Assembly: GCA_026929865.2 (NCBI GenBank)
Contig: CM049404.1
Location: 1,800,501-1,864,500 of the forward strand
DNA from: Hyperoplus lanceolatus
Taxonomy: Eukaryota; Chordata; Actinopteri; Uranoscopiformes; Ammodytidae
DNA: 64,000 nt
Direction of reading: 5' to 3'
The translations under genes and the position numbers were made by a program. The notes under the pieces were generated by a model. It was not told where the DNA came from and ran no database searches. It worked only from the letters and a program-made list of their open reading frames with translations. Below, piece by piece: positions 46,637 to 58,150 of the stretch (position 1 is the stretch's first letter; the number at the start of each line of letters is the position of its first letter).

Positions 46637-46859
46637 TGTAGTGCTTTTACCTAATTCACCTATGGAACTGAAGTTCCGGGGTTCCAGGGGGACTGTTATG
46701 ACTGGGGGAATTTCCTGTTTTGTATAACTGGCGTTTTGAGACTATCGGGAGTTTACTGTCTGCTCCGTTGTTGTTACTCGACAAGTGTATTAATGTCATT
46801 AAAGCAGTTAGCTCCGTCTTTTGACACTCCGCCTCCGACTCCCGTCTTTGCACGCCACA
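46637..46859 (+). repeat. 5' LTR of the plus-strand gypsy element
   Basis: TGTAGTGCTTTTACCTAATT to CACGCCACA, 223 bp, TG...CA. It differs from the 3' LTR at two positions that I can see. Confidence 0.95.
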
Positions 46860-46860
46860 T

Positions 46861-46878
46861 TGGTGACCCCGACGTCAG
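46861..46878 (+). promoter_or_regulatory. Primer-binding site
   Basis: TGGTGACCCCGACGTCAG, one base after the LTR. The TGG start fits pairing with a tRNA 3' end. Confidence 0.65.
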
Positions 46879-46924
46879 TCCCGCTGAAGATTCCGAGACT
46901 GATTTGAATATTGATCGCAACAGC

Positions 46925-47611
46925 ATGGCGCTTTCCATCGTTCTCAAATTGCCGGAGTTCTGGGAGACGTCCGCGGCAACGTGGTTCGCACAGGCAGAGG
47001 CTCAGTTCACCCTCCGTGGGATTACAGATGATGCCACACGCTAATACCACGTCGTCTCAGCACTGGGGAGCTCCACTGCAGCCAGGGCAGTAAGCTTTAT
47101 TACATCTCCTCCTGCCCAAAATAAATATGCAGGGCTCAAGGCTTACCTCCTCAAAATCTTTGAACTGTCAAGATCGGAAAGAGCCCGGCGTCTTCTTGCC
47201 ATTCAAGGCCTGGGGGACAGCAAACCCTCCGAACATATGGAAATGATGTTAAACCTGCTGGGCTCGGAGGTACCAAATTTCCTTTTCATCGAACTCTTCC
47301 TGCGACACATGCCACCACACGTCCAGACAGCGCTCGCGAATACATCCATCACGGAGCCACGGGCTCTGGCAGAGGAGGCAGACAGGTTCTTTCTGGCCAC
47401 CCAGCGTTTCGCCCCGGATGTGCTGGCCCCGACACGCAGTTACACTCGTCCGGGCAGCAGCGCTCCCCTTGGCAGAGGACACGCGTCCACCGACAGCCTT
47501 ACCGCTGCGGGCCTATGCTATTTCCATGCACGTTTCGGGGCCAAGGCCAAAAGGTGCCGCTCTCCGTGCACTTTCAACGCGGCGGGAAACGCCAAGGCCT
47601 GCGCTCAGTAG
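46925..47611 (+). pseudogene. gag: Gypsy Gag, one nonsense codon
   Basis: It starts MALSIVLKLPEFWETSAATW, typical of small fish and amphibian gypsy Gags. TAA at 47042-47044 stops it after 39 codons. The same frame then continues open (capsid-like [20 protein letters not shown], then ADRFFLA) to a single cysteine/histidine motif ([18 protein letters not shown]) and a normal stop at 47609-47611. Length apart from the stop is about 228 residues. Pol overlaps in the -1 frame. Confidence 0.85.
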
Positions 47612-50600
47612 TGGCCGTGAGCGCAGGCACAAAGGGCCGGCTGCTGTTCATCGTGGACACCCTCTCCAGGCGTAAATTCCTTTGCGACACCGGTGCACAG
47701 AGGAGCGTAGTGCCGGCTACGGTAGACGACGCCGCCGGCGGGTTGCACGGCCCTCCCTTAACATCTGCCAACGACACCCCGATCCGAACGTATGGCACGA
47801 GGTCTGTGGATTTATGTTTTGGAGGTCAACGGTTCACATGGGATTTTGTCACAGCCGACGTCTCCTTCCCCCTCCTCGGCGCAGATTTTCTGTGCGCACA
47901 CGGGCTGCTGGTTGATGTCAAGAACGAGCGCCTGGTGGACGCATTGACCTTCTCCTCGTTCGCATGTGTCAGCGATGAGGGGACATACGACGGCCTTTCT
48001 AACTCGCTCTCTGAGGGTGACAAGTACCAGCAACTGCTCAGAGAGTTCTCTAGCCTGCTGCAACCAACCTTCTCGTCCACGTCAACGAAACACGGTGTGG
48101 AGCACCATATTGAGACGAAAGGGCCCCCCGTCCATGCCAGGGCCCGACGGCTCGCTCCGGAGAGACTGGCGGTTGCTAAGGCTGAATTCGCCAACATGGA
48201 GCGCCTGGGCATCATTCGCCGTTCCGACAGTCCGTGGTCCTCGCCACTCCACATGGTTCCGAAGCAGGATGGCGGCTGGCGCCCATGTGGAGACTACCGC
48301 CGCCTAAATGATGCCACCACGCCCGACTGCTATCCAGTGCCCCATATTCAGGACTTCTCCGTGCATCTCGCGGGGAAGCTCCTGTTTTCCAAAGTCGACC
48401 TTGTGCGGGGCTACCACCAGGTTCCGGTGCACCCTGCGGATGTCCCGAAGACAGCTGTGGTCACTCCGTTTGGGTTGTTTGAGTTCCTCAGGATGCCATT
48501 CGGCCTGAAAAACGCGGCCCAGTCCTTCCAGCGGCTGATGGACTCGGCACTGAGGGACATGCCTTTCATCTTTGTCTACTTGGACGATGTCCTGGTCGCC
48601 AGTTCCTCGGAGGAGGAGCACCTCACACACCTCCGGGCCCTCTTCACAAGGCTCGACCGCCACGGCTTGATCATTAACCCGGCGAAGTGTGTTTTTGGGG
48701 TGCCGTCCATCCAGTTCCTCGGGCACCTCATCAACAGGGATGGTGCCGTCCCCCTTCCGTCGAAGGTGGAGGCTGTTTCCAACTTTCCCCGCCCACGTTC
48801 GGCCCGGGGGCTCTGGGAGTTCCTGGGGATGGTCACCTATCACCGATTCATACACCGGGCGGCCCACACTATACGCCCGCTTTATGAGGCCCTCAAGGAC
48901 AAGACGCCCGGCCAAGACGTCGACTGGACTGCAGAGAGGGACAAAGCGTTCGAGGACACTAAGACTGCATTGAGCCGGGCCGCATTGTTGGTCCACCCGT
49001 TGCCCGGAGCTCAGATGGCCCTCACAACCGACGCGTCCGACTACGCGGTTGGCGCGGTGTTAGAGCAGTGGGTCGGTGGCGCCTGGCAACCGCTCGCCTT
49101 TTTCAGCCGCCAGCTGGTACCCCGGGAGCGCAAATACAGTACTTTCGACAGGGAGCTGCTCGGCGTCTGGCTGGCAATCCGCCATTTCCGCTTCGCCCTG
49201 GAGGGCCGTCAGTTTACGGTTCTTGTGGACCACAAACCCCTCACGTTCTCCATGTCCAAGGTAGCCGAGCCGTGGTCCGCCCGCCAACAGCGCCAGCTGT
49301 CATTCATCTCTGAGTATACCATGGACATCCGGCACATCGCTGGCAAATCCAACGTGGTCGCGGATTGCCTCTCCAGAGTGATCGTCGGCGCGGTGCAGCT
49401 GGGTCTCGACTACTCGCGTATGAGTGCGGAACAGGCCACGGACCACGGATTTCAGTCCCTCAAAGACTCGGACACCGGGCTGCGCCTGGAAAAAGTGGCG
49501 ATCGGCGACTCAGGGGTCAGGTTGTGGTGTGACCTCTCCACCGGCCAGCCCAGGCCACTGGTCCCTGCCGGCTGGCAGCGGGCTGTTTTCGAGGCAGTAC
49601 ACGGCCTGTCCCATCCCGGCAGGAGGGCGTCCGTGAGGCTGGTAATACGATTTCGACTTGAAAAGGTCTAATCTAAATGAAAAGCTAGTATCAAAAGGTT
49701 TATTAGTTATGTCCTATCAAACCCATATTAACCAACTTGTAGCACAATGCTTTAATTGTCTATTATTCCTTCATATAGAAAACTCTCCGCTCACCACCGT
49801 TCCTACAAGAGACGCGAACCCGTTCATCTTTGTTTAATAGCGCTGGATTTACCCTCTTTACCACCTGAGTTTTACTTCTAAATAAAGGACAATATTCGAT
49901 ATAAACCACCGTGTGTAAAGTTTCTATTTTATCAGAGCCCCCTCATCCTAGGATGAGGCCGACCTCCTCTAAACTATTAACCCTTTCTAATAGTGCTTCA
50001 GAAAATCCTCCTCCTGTTTTCACGGAAGATATCATTCACAAGTTATTGCTTATAAGTTATATTTAACTTAGTTTGTAAACCACCCTTCTAATAAAATAGA
50101 ACAGATATACTATTTTCAGAATATAAACATCAGTTTAATCTGGGAAGGTCTTTATAACATATTCTTTTATTTTTAAAGATTAGGTGTATCAACATATTCT
50201 CTCCTTACAGAGAGGTTAATTGTATGAGGTTGTGTGTGTTTTAAATCAGTAATGTGCCGTTGTGTGGAATCAAAGTACTTACCTCCCCAGGGACGAAACC
50301 ATCTCTTTGAAGAAAAAACCCTATACCTAAAGTCCTTCTGTTCCAGTTATAAACTAATTCACAACTGAGGCTTTACAACATTTAAGGGATTTTATTTACA
50401 ACATACAAGAGAGTATAGGTAGAATACATAAAATGGACAAGAAAGGAAAAGAAAAGAGGTTGTATGCCTATAACTCATCCAAGAGAGTTATTTTGACTTG
50501 GTTCTCGTTTCTAAATTTGTTGTAGCTCGTGAAACAATACCCAAACACTTGCGTGAGTGCCTGTAAGTATCATCTTAAGCGCTACGAAAACTTTGTGCCG

Positions 50601-52346
50601 TGCAAGGGGTTAGACAGATATCTTTATCGCGCCTAGATAATAAAAGGCTTTTCCCATTGGATAAAGGTTCCATAAAAATATCTGTCTATTTCCCTGCAAC
50701 TCAGTCAGTTTTCCTATTTCTAAAAATATTGATCAAGTCATTCTTAGTGTCAAGAGGTTCAAAGATGTGTTTTTAAAAGACTTTGCCTCTAAGTACTTCG
50801 AAGTCCTTTCAGAGTATTTTGGACTCAGTTTTTCTAAGTTTTTCTTCTGCCTCCATGGTGAGAGACAGAGAGAGCTGGAACAGAGTAGTGTCTGCAAAAA
50901 ACGGCCCCAAAAAGCCCTGTCCTGCTCAAAACTTGCTGTTATATAGTGACTTGAAAAACCAATGAGACTTGTGAGAGGGAGGAGTGAAAAAGACACAGCT
51001 GCACGGGGGAGCCCCGGTAGCCCCCTCCCTCTACTCTTTCCTACTGTATGGCCATATAAGGTCCTTCCCCCTACTCACTTCCTATGGCCCTATGGTCCTC
51101 CCCTTTCTATTGTTTCATTAAACATTTCCTACTTTTACCTATGACAAAAAGAAATACAAATGTCACAATATATGCACAAGTAATAAGTTGCATCAAGGTT
51201 ACCTCACTCAACACTGGTCTCTCAGAAGTTCGTCTGGAAAGGACTGAAGAAGGACGTACGGGCCTGGGTCGACTCGTGTGTGTCCTGTCAGCGTGCAAAA
51301 GTGCACCGCCACACCAAGGCCCCGTTGGAGCCATTCGTCGTCCGCGGTAGGAGGTTCGACCATGTCAACATCGACCTGGTGGGGCCACTCCCCCCTTCGC
51401 ATGGTTTCACCCACCTCCTCACGATGGTGGACAGGACGACGCGTTGGCCTGAAGCTGTGCCACTCACCTCGTCTTCCGATGTGGCCCGTGCGTTTATCGG
51501 CACGTGGGTCGCGCGCTTTGGGACACCTTCGGACCTCTCCTTTGACCGGGGTGCACAGTTTACCTCGGAGATCTGGAATGTGGTTGCCAGGGATCTGGGG
51601 GTTAAACTGCATCGCACCACCGCATACCATCCTCAGGCTAATGGTTTGTGCGAGCGGTTCCATCGCTCCATGAAGGCGGCCCTGCGTGCCAGTTTGACGG
51701 ACGGCAACTGGTTGGACAAACTTCCCTGGGTGATGCTGGGGCTCCGGACGGCACCTAAGGAGGACCTGCAGTCCTCGTCTGCCGAGTTAGTCTACGGTCA
51801 GGTGCTGCGAGTTCCAGGGGATTTCATTCCGAACGCCACAACACCCTGGTCGGCGGCCAGGCAGCGGTCCTCTCTGCTGGAGGTCGCCAAGCAGTTCGCA
51901 CCCGTCCCCACTTCGCAGCACTGCACCCCCGTTTCCCTGGTGCCACCCAATCTGCACACGGCGGAGTTTGTGTTCATCCGCCACGACGCCCACCGTGGAC
52001 CGTTGCGCCCCCCCATGACGGGCCGTTTAGGGTCTTGCGACACGGGGATAAGAGCCTGGCCGTGGACATCGGTGGTAGGCCCGAGACTGTCTCTGTCGAC
52101 AGGATCAAGCCTGCCCACGAGGACATTTCCAGACCGTTGGAGTTGGCCCGGGCTCCGCGCCGTGGACGCCCCCCGTTGCCACGCCCTGCTGGGCTCCCTG
52201 GCGCCTTGTCGGTGCCGTTGCCGCCCAGTCCTGGGCTTAGTCCTGCTGCGCCCACCACGCCCCTCCCCTCTTCGGCCCCTGCCACTCGTTCTAGTCGCGG
52301 CCGGGCCATCGTGCCTTTCCGGCGCGGGGACTTTGACTATGGGTGA
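47515..52346 (+). pseudogene. pol: Gypsy pol polyprotein, interrupted and frameshifted
   Basis: Protease [14 protein letters not shown]. Reverse transcriptase: [47 protein letters not shown] (YLDD). RNase [18 protein letters not shown] and the connection with DHKPLTF. The integrase zinc region begins at [16 protein letters not shown], where a 1,570-bp insertion (49644-51213) cuts in, and resumes in phase with the CVSCQRAKVHRHTKAP motif. Its core (VNIDLVGPLPP, SFDRGAQFTSE, HPQANGLCERFH) is complete. Near 52014 a one-base loss after a C7 run moves the C-terminal tail (SVDRIKPAHED) into another frame, ending at 52346. The element can supply no full integrase. Confidence 0.92.
49644..51213 (-). 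mobile_element. 1,570-bp insertion in integrase, possible solo LTR
   Basis: CTGGT stands on both sides (49639-49643 and 51214-51218), a 5-bp target duplication, and the pol frame is continuous across it. No inverted repeats or protein motifs were found. Read on the minus strand it starts TGTTGAGTGAGG, has a TATATAAC box (50945-50938) and an AATAAA farther on, as a long retroviral-type LTR would. The other end (CGTATT) is not CA, so the LTR reading is tentative. Confidence 0.6.
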
Positions 52347-52348
52347 AT

Positions 52349-52362
52349 TCTGGGGGGGCTTG
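52349..52362 (+). promoter_or_regulatory. Polypurine tract
   Basis: TCTGGGGGGGCTTG lies against the 3' LTR. Confidence 0.5.
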
Positions 52363-52585
52363 TGTAGTGCTTTTACATAATTCACCTACGGAACTGAAGT
52401 TCCGGGGTTCCAGGGGGACTGTTATGACTGGGGGAATTTCCTGTTTTGTATAACTGGCGTTTTGAGACTATCGGGAGTTTACTGTCTGCTCCGTTGTTGT
52501 TACTCGACAAGTGTATTAATGTCATTAAAGCAGTTAGCTCCGTCTTTTGACACTCCGCCTCCGACTCCCGTCTTTGCACGCCACA
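52363..52585 (+). repeat. 3' LTR of the plus-strand gypsy element
   Basis: 223 bp, matching 46637-46859 with two visible differences (ACATAATTCACCTACGG against ACCTAATTCACCTATGG). Confidence 0.95.
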
Positions 52586-52777
52586 GGCTCATACTTATCT
52601 TTAGACCATATACTATTAAAATGGAAGTTCTCATTTCAAAGCGCCACCTCAAGCGTTTTATTAGCCCAACGGCTTTTAACGGCTTTCAGTTTGTTTTCGC
52701 CAGGCTAGATGCTACAGAACGAGAATGATTCTACACCCGCCTCCAGTCCGCTACGCTTGCCGCCCTCTCAGTGTTGC
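52586..52777 (-). repeat. Dispersed repeat, second half
   Basis: Reverse complement of about 61333-61510. It stops at GCCGCCCTCT where a MITE-like end CAGTGTTGCCAACT begins. Confidence 0.8.
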
Positions 52778-53345
52778 CAACTCTTCAGTAAGGAAAGTAG
52801 CTATTGGCTGTCCAAAAATTCACTAGAAGTCGCCAGATGACGTCATCGCCTAATTTGCATATTTGTAGACAGGGTTTTATACAGTAATATTTGAATAGAT
52901 GAGGTTCTAGTGTTATGAACCTGACAATCACATAAACAACCAACGTGATAATGTTAAGTCTAGCAGTAATCATACATGCCCATAGTTTAAAAAAGCACTG
53001 CATGACATTTTGAATTGCACTACTCTTATAGACTGTAGAAGAGGTGGGAAAAGCTGCTAACTGCTAATAGTGATGCTAACGGAACACGAGTGGAGAGGTG
53101 TATCTCCTGCTCTGACCGCAGCTGGGAGGGGCTGCTGCGCGAGGCCCGGGCCGTCTGTCAGTGCTCTGTGACAGGGGACGGGCCGGGAGGCTCCCGCTGC
53201 TCGTTGAGAAGCGTTAAAAGTGATACTTGCTTCGGCTAAAAAGTAAGTAATTACACCAGAAAAAAAGCTAGATTTGTCGCTTGTCGCTGTTTTGAAAAAA
53301 AAGTCGCCAGGGGGTCTGAAAAGTCGCTAAATATACCGAAAATTG
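52778..53345. mobile_element. MITE fragment with CAGTGTTGCCAACT end
   Basis: The left end is a common fish hAT-like terminus. The internal AGTCGCCAG and AGTCGCTAAATATA phrases (53300-53335) are typical of its other side. The right terminus was not found. Confidence 0.5.
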
Positions 53346-53469
53346 GACTGGGTGTGCGACCAGACCAAATGTTGTAATAAAAACTATATAAAAACATCTT
53401 TCTTTGCACTGATGGTCTCGCTTGCTGTTAAAGGTAATTTATGATTATCAGAGGAAACATGAGACTGAA

Positions 53470-53556
53470 GATATTTTTTGGGCATTTTTATGCTTTATTG
53501 ATAGTGTAGAGACAGGGGGGGGCCCTACCAACTGAGCTAAGGGCGCCCCCTTGTTT
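53470..53556 (-). repeat. tRNA-derived SINE fragment
   Basis: On the minus strand GGGGGCGCCCTTAGCTCAGT followed by TGGTAGGGC is a tRNA-like A-box region, and GCATAAAAATGCCC matches a common fish SINE body. It is short and truncated. It is not a functional tRNA: no full cloverleaf follows. Confidence 0.6.
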
Positions 53557-53660
53557 TAAAGATATTTAAATGTTACACGTAGTGGCTTTAACGCAGTGAG
53601 AATGGCAACCGCAGCGACCCATCATTGATTCCAACGTTCAGCAGCGGCGAAGGCGGCCTC

Positions 53661-53726
<66 letters not shown>

Positions 53727-55204
53727 GACCTCAGTGAGGTCATTATAGCACTTTATACTCGTATGTGTTAAGTCCAAGTCGTATTCAGAGTGAAGACTTC
53801 GTACTCGTAGAAATTTGAGTTGTATTCACAAGACTTTGCACTCACAGCTTTTTGATTCATACTCATAAAAACAATCCTAACCCGAACCCAATTTCTCAGA
53901 CTCACGGATATGACAGCAGAATTTTGTGCAAAAAAACAAACAATGAGGTCACACAGAAGAAGGTCGAGGTAAAGAGTCAGAGCGTGGAAGCAAGGGATAT
54001 AAGATAGAAGATTTAAAAATAGAAAAAGTTATCAAGATTAAGGAGGAATGGAGTCAAGGATGTGAGTGGGTAGTAGGATATAGGACATTATTGGCACATC
54101 AACCATAAAGATGAAAAGAGGATGGAGCACTGAGGAAGGAGAGGAAAGTGAGGAAGACATGTGATCAAAAGTGAGGAGCCAGGAGGGAGAGATAGATGGA
54201 GAACAGGCTGCAAGGAGCGGGCGCTGGAGAGAGGGAAAGGCCGTGACGGGGAGCCATTAATAATGTATGATAGCCTCAGCTTTTCAAAGTGCCTCAGTGG
54301 TCCCGCTCCCTGCTTTCCCCTGACATTTAATTTGTCTGAAAATCAGCGAGTGTGGAGTCTGATTATCGTCTCCGTCTGCCAACGCCTCTGCCTCAATCTC
54401 CCCGACACAGAGGTGAGATCACAAGCTGTTTGGGCGCGCGCGCGCGCACACACACACGCACACTCACGTCAGCCACGAATACTTAAGGTGCAAAACACCA
54501 TGCAGACCATGCAACATTTTCATGAAAACACAAAGTACAGAGACACAAAAAGAATCCCTCTCAATGATCGCTTCTGCCCGGCAAGGATTTAGATTTTGGA
54601 TGGGCAAACGTGACTTAGGCTAGGGCCGTTCTAATTATGTCTTGCCCCCCTTTCCTACCCATGCTTGTGTTTTTCTGTCATAGGGCATACGCCTATGGAT
54701 CATTTACAGTTTTTGCCGAATGCTTACAGGTGAAGTAAGCGGTTTATTTATATAAGTGTTAAATCGCTCTTTATTCATACAGTAATCACTTACACGATGT
54801 GTGCGTTTCATAAAGTCAATCTCTTAGTCAGCTGCTCTGCATGTAATGAGCAATTAAACTTTATGTAGTATCCCGAAATTTTATCCAATCACTAGAGAGA
54901 ATGCGATAAACCGACACCCGTCCGCACCCGTCTCACTCATGGTCTCACTGTAGACACATGGGTGAATGTTTATGCTCCTACAATAGTGGAGCAGGTAAAA
55001 ATCCTTCCCAATGTCTGTTTTGATAGTTTTTACCATGTTTTATCACACTTATGGATCTGAGATGATGCTAGATAACTTGCTGCTCGAAGACCGCAGTGCA
55101 TTAATGTGGTGACGTAGGGACGAGCGAGGGGACTGCTAACTGCAGTCACTGACAGGAAGTTAGCTAAAAGAACCATTCCGCTTACAGCTCCTTTTAAACT
55201 CTAA
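53557..55204. other. Unassigned sequence with simple repeats
   Basis: Holds the TA microsatellite, a purine-rich block (53940-54260) and a short GC/CA run at 54433-54460. A 143-codon frame at 54161-54592 has no motif. TTTACAGTTTTTGCCGAATG at 54703 recurs at 56470. Confidence 0.35.
53665..53721. repeat. (TA)n microsatellite
   Basis: About 28 TA units. Confidence 0.95.
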
Positions 55205-56161
55205 AGGTGCCAACACACTGCACATCGCCGCGCGGCGAGTTTACATAGAAAGTCAATGTATTTCGAGCGGCGGCGAGCGGTTCACGCGTCGCGGCCGCCG
55301 CAGAAGTTGAAAATATTGAACTTTTCGCCGCCGGCCGCGCCGCGATGGCCAATCAGCGTTGAGCTCCTCCCGACGTCACTCGGGTGAGTCTGCTGAGCTA
55401 CAAGACACGTGAAACCTGGCTGGCGGTGCTGTCGGGAAAGGAGGGATGAAGGGAAAAAAGAAGGAAAAGACAGAGAGAGAGAGAGGGAGAAAGTCCCATC
55501 ACATTGGTAAAATGTATGACAGCAGTTTAATGAGACACCTTTTAGTAAAAGGAGCAAGGAATAGACTCACATTATAGAAGAGAGAAGGAGAAAAAGCCAG
55601 GGAAGATGTACTGCAGATGAGTGAATATGCAGAGACAATAAAAACTAAATACGAGAACTGACACTTCCAAACATTTCCCTAAACATCACAACAATATCAG
55701 AGGTGAAAACAAATCTGGAAAAAGGGAAAATCTGTTTGGGTTTTCTCTAGGCTACATGTTGATATGCCGGTGTGAGTGTGTATATGCACGGCCATGGATA
55801 CATATAAAGCGTGTGTGTGTGTGTGGGCGGGTTGTGTGTGTATCTGTGTGCGGGCGCATGTGCGGGTGTGTTTACGAAGCTTGGGTGGCAGGTGGCGGGG
55901 AGAAATGTGTGAGAGGTGCAGTGAGACCAATACAAGGGCCGATGGCAGAGATGATGAAGGCAGAATACTTCAGAGACGCTCCCAACAAAAACAAATCAGT
56001 GAGGATGACGACGATGATGAGAGAGATGTAAATAGCGGGAAGAAACTGGGCGTGCACATTCAATGAGTCATCGGGCGGCGGCGGACACAAATGAGCCAAA
56101 ATGATCACGCGGCGCGGAACCTGCGATTCGCGCGGCCGACCGCCGCAGTGTGTTGGCACCT
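55205..56161. mobile_element. Harbinger-type element, non-autonomous
   Basis: Inverted ends AGGTGCCAACACACTGC are exact over 17 bases. TAA flanks both sides (55202-55204 and 56162-56164). The subterminal parts are CpG-rich (GCCGCGCGGCGAG, CGCGGCCGACCGCCGC). The 957-bp interior has no transposase frame. Confidence 0.88.
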
Positions 56162-56163
56162 TA

Positions 56164-56464
56164 AAAGTGAATGCTATTGACCTAAGCATCACAACCTCTA
56201 ACTTTTGTAACCTTACCCGCAAAAAAAGGACTAACACTTCAAACACAATTTCTGCAACACACTTCTTGCAAAACATTACACACTGTTCGATACATAAGAC
56301 ACACAAAAAGGAAATCTCCTGCAATCATTGGGAAAACACATCTACATAACACAACCAAAACTCATACAATTTTTATTTTTTTTTAAATCTAGTGTTGGTG
56401 CTTTTGTTTAGGGTATAGTTAAAAAAGTTAGAGATTGTGATGCTTTGGGCATAGCATTCACTTT
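56164..56464. mobile_element. Foldback MITE with TA flanks
   Basis: AAAGTGAATGCTATTGACCT and the following 20 bases are mirrored at 56423-56464 (AAAGTTAGAGATTGTGATGC through CATTCACTTT), about 42-base arms with a few mismatches. TA lies on each side, suggesting a Tc1/mariner-type MITE. It adjoins the Harbinger element, whose right target duplication overlaps its edge. Confidence 0.7.
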
Positions 56465-56533
56465 TAGTGTTTACAGTTTTTGCCGAATGCTTACACACAT
56501 GTTGTAGACTTTGGCTCATTGTGTCAAAACTAG

Positions 56534-56610
56534 GGCTGTCAAACTTAACGCGTTATCGCAGGCTGATTAATTTCTGGAATTTACGCGTTATTTTTTTTTT
56601 AACGCAATTA
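56534..56610. mobile_element. Fragment of the TAGGGCTGTCAA MITE
   Basis: TAGGGCTGTCAAACTTAACG begins here, with the AACGCGTTATCG and TTTTTAACGCAATTAACG phrases of the family. No second terminus was found. Confidence 0.65.
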
Positions 56611-57444
56611 ACGTATGTGCAGAATGATCCTTCCCGTGCATCCCACCGGCTAACGTTGTGGCTGACCCAGGATCAGTAGCTGTTTGCAGCCGAACATAAC
56701 AGCATGCTAGCCCATGCCGTGTTTTAAACTGCAAACGGTCACGTCTGTGTCGGGGGCATAGATAGTATATAAAATCCAGTGCCGCGGGAGACAGTTGATG
56801 TCGGGAGCAACCATAGATAATAATATGGATGTAGCATCCGGGCTGACCTCAGTTATTCACACGGCATCCAATAATCCTGGTTTGTGCGCCTCGCCATTTT
56901 GTGAGATTTTTACTCCGCCTTACGTCGGGGGGAGGGAGATAGCTGACGTATACCTCCGAGGCAAAGTGAGGGACAACGGGCAGAGAGCTGTCACTCAAGA
57001 GATCGCACCAATACATTTTAACTTCCAAAAGAATAAAAACTAGCGTGGTCCAAAAAAATTCACCCCCCTCAGTGTTGTCATGAAGATATGACCTAAACAT
57101 ACAGACTAGAATGTTTTTTTTAAATTCAGGCCTGAAATAGGTTTAATAATTCTGTGAAAATGGCATGTTTAACATTGGAGTCAATGAGAAATGGCTGTCT
57201 TCTGCATCCAGCCCCCAGTGGCACTTCCGGGTTACTACAGTTGTGGTCACTTCCTTATTGGATGCTGGTAAAAATCGCTGAGGTTGGGGCTTGGGAGCAA
57301 CAGGAGGAGAAACATTGTCTACTCTGTTCAGAGCCCGCGAGGACACAAACGTCTGCAGTTTTCCGAGGTGTGTGTGAGTAGACATCAACATAACGTCGGC
57401 TTCCTGGCACAAATAAACAGTCCCCTAGGACGTGTTCGTGCGTA

Positions 57445-57480
<36 letters not shown>

Positions 57481-58150
57481 GCAGACTGTAATCAAGTTGT
57501 ATTCAAGAATGCACAACCTATAGATTCACAAAATAAATGCCATTATATAGCCTATATTTGCCCAAATACATAGTAAAGAGACAGACCAATTTAATTATGG
57601 TGTGGTAGGTATATATTTTAGTTTGATTTAAATTTATTTTCAGTTTTAAAACCATCATTTGGATTTTAATTTACCGTAATTTTCGGACTATAAGCCGCGC
57701 CCTTTTCCCAATTTTTCGACCCTGTTATTACACAGCACAGTATATGTTCTGTAGCTACTAGGGATGGGCGTTAGTAATCGAGTACTCCTCGTTTCTAATG
57801 AACTCGATTGGTGGATGAGGAAGTGTCTAGCCTTTAGGCCGGCTGGCCGCCCCTATTTTAAAATGTTATATACGTGTACAACGGCACAAAACGGATAAGA
57901 TAAAGTTTAACAAAATTAAATATTTTGATGCAAGTGCAATAAACTGAGCGTTGTGTCAAACAGCAACTGCAAATAACTCCCACCTCCATGCCACCGCAGC
58001 GCAGCCTGTTTTCTCCAGAACTTTTTCAGGAATATAACTGTCCAATTATTTCAAAGCAGATGATAAAGTTACGTTATAAAAAGGGGAGATGACACCTGTT
58101 ACTCTCAGTTAGTAATGAGTAGACTCCAGCGTCCAATCCGAATAGTCCAA
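56611..58150. other. Repeat-rich sequence without genes
   Basis: Contains a dispersed-repeat phrase at 57165-57260 (GTGGCACTTCCGGGTTACT), a CA microsatellite, CCGTAATTTTCGGACTATAA (57674), which I know as a widespread fish repeat end, and TAGGGATGGGCGTTAG (57760). No frame with motifs. Confidence 0.4.
57447..57479. repeat. (CA)n microsatellite
   Basis: About 16 CA units. Confidence 0.95.

Larger units (their letters stand above)
46637..52585 (+). mobile_element. Ty3/gypsy LTR retrotransposon, plus strand, defective
   Basis: Two 223-bp LTRs, about 99% identical, bound gag and pol. The flanks GGCG (46633-46636) and GGCT (52586-52589) are a 4-bp target duplication with one change; the relative at 61.5 kb shows GGCT. 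Gene order gag, protease, RT, RNase H, integrase. Three lesions were seen: a gag nonsense codon, a 1,570-bp insertion in integrase and a 1-base frameshift near the C-terminus. Confidence 0.93.

Noticed and set aside
48304..48996. 230-codon minus-strand frame
   Set aside because: It is the complement of the gypsy reverse transcriptase frame. GC-rich coding DNA often leaves the opposite strand open. Similar shadows at 51798-52385 and 51208-51663 were left out.
53470..53556. tRNA gene on the minus strand
   Set aside because: Only an A-box-like region is present. The rest matches a SINE body and no cloverleaf can be drawn.
55872..56324. 150-codon minus-strand frame
   Set aside because: It crosses the end of the Harbinger-type element and the adjoining MITE; no motif.
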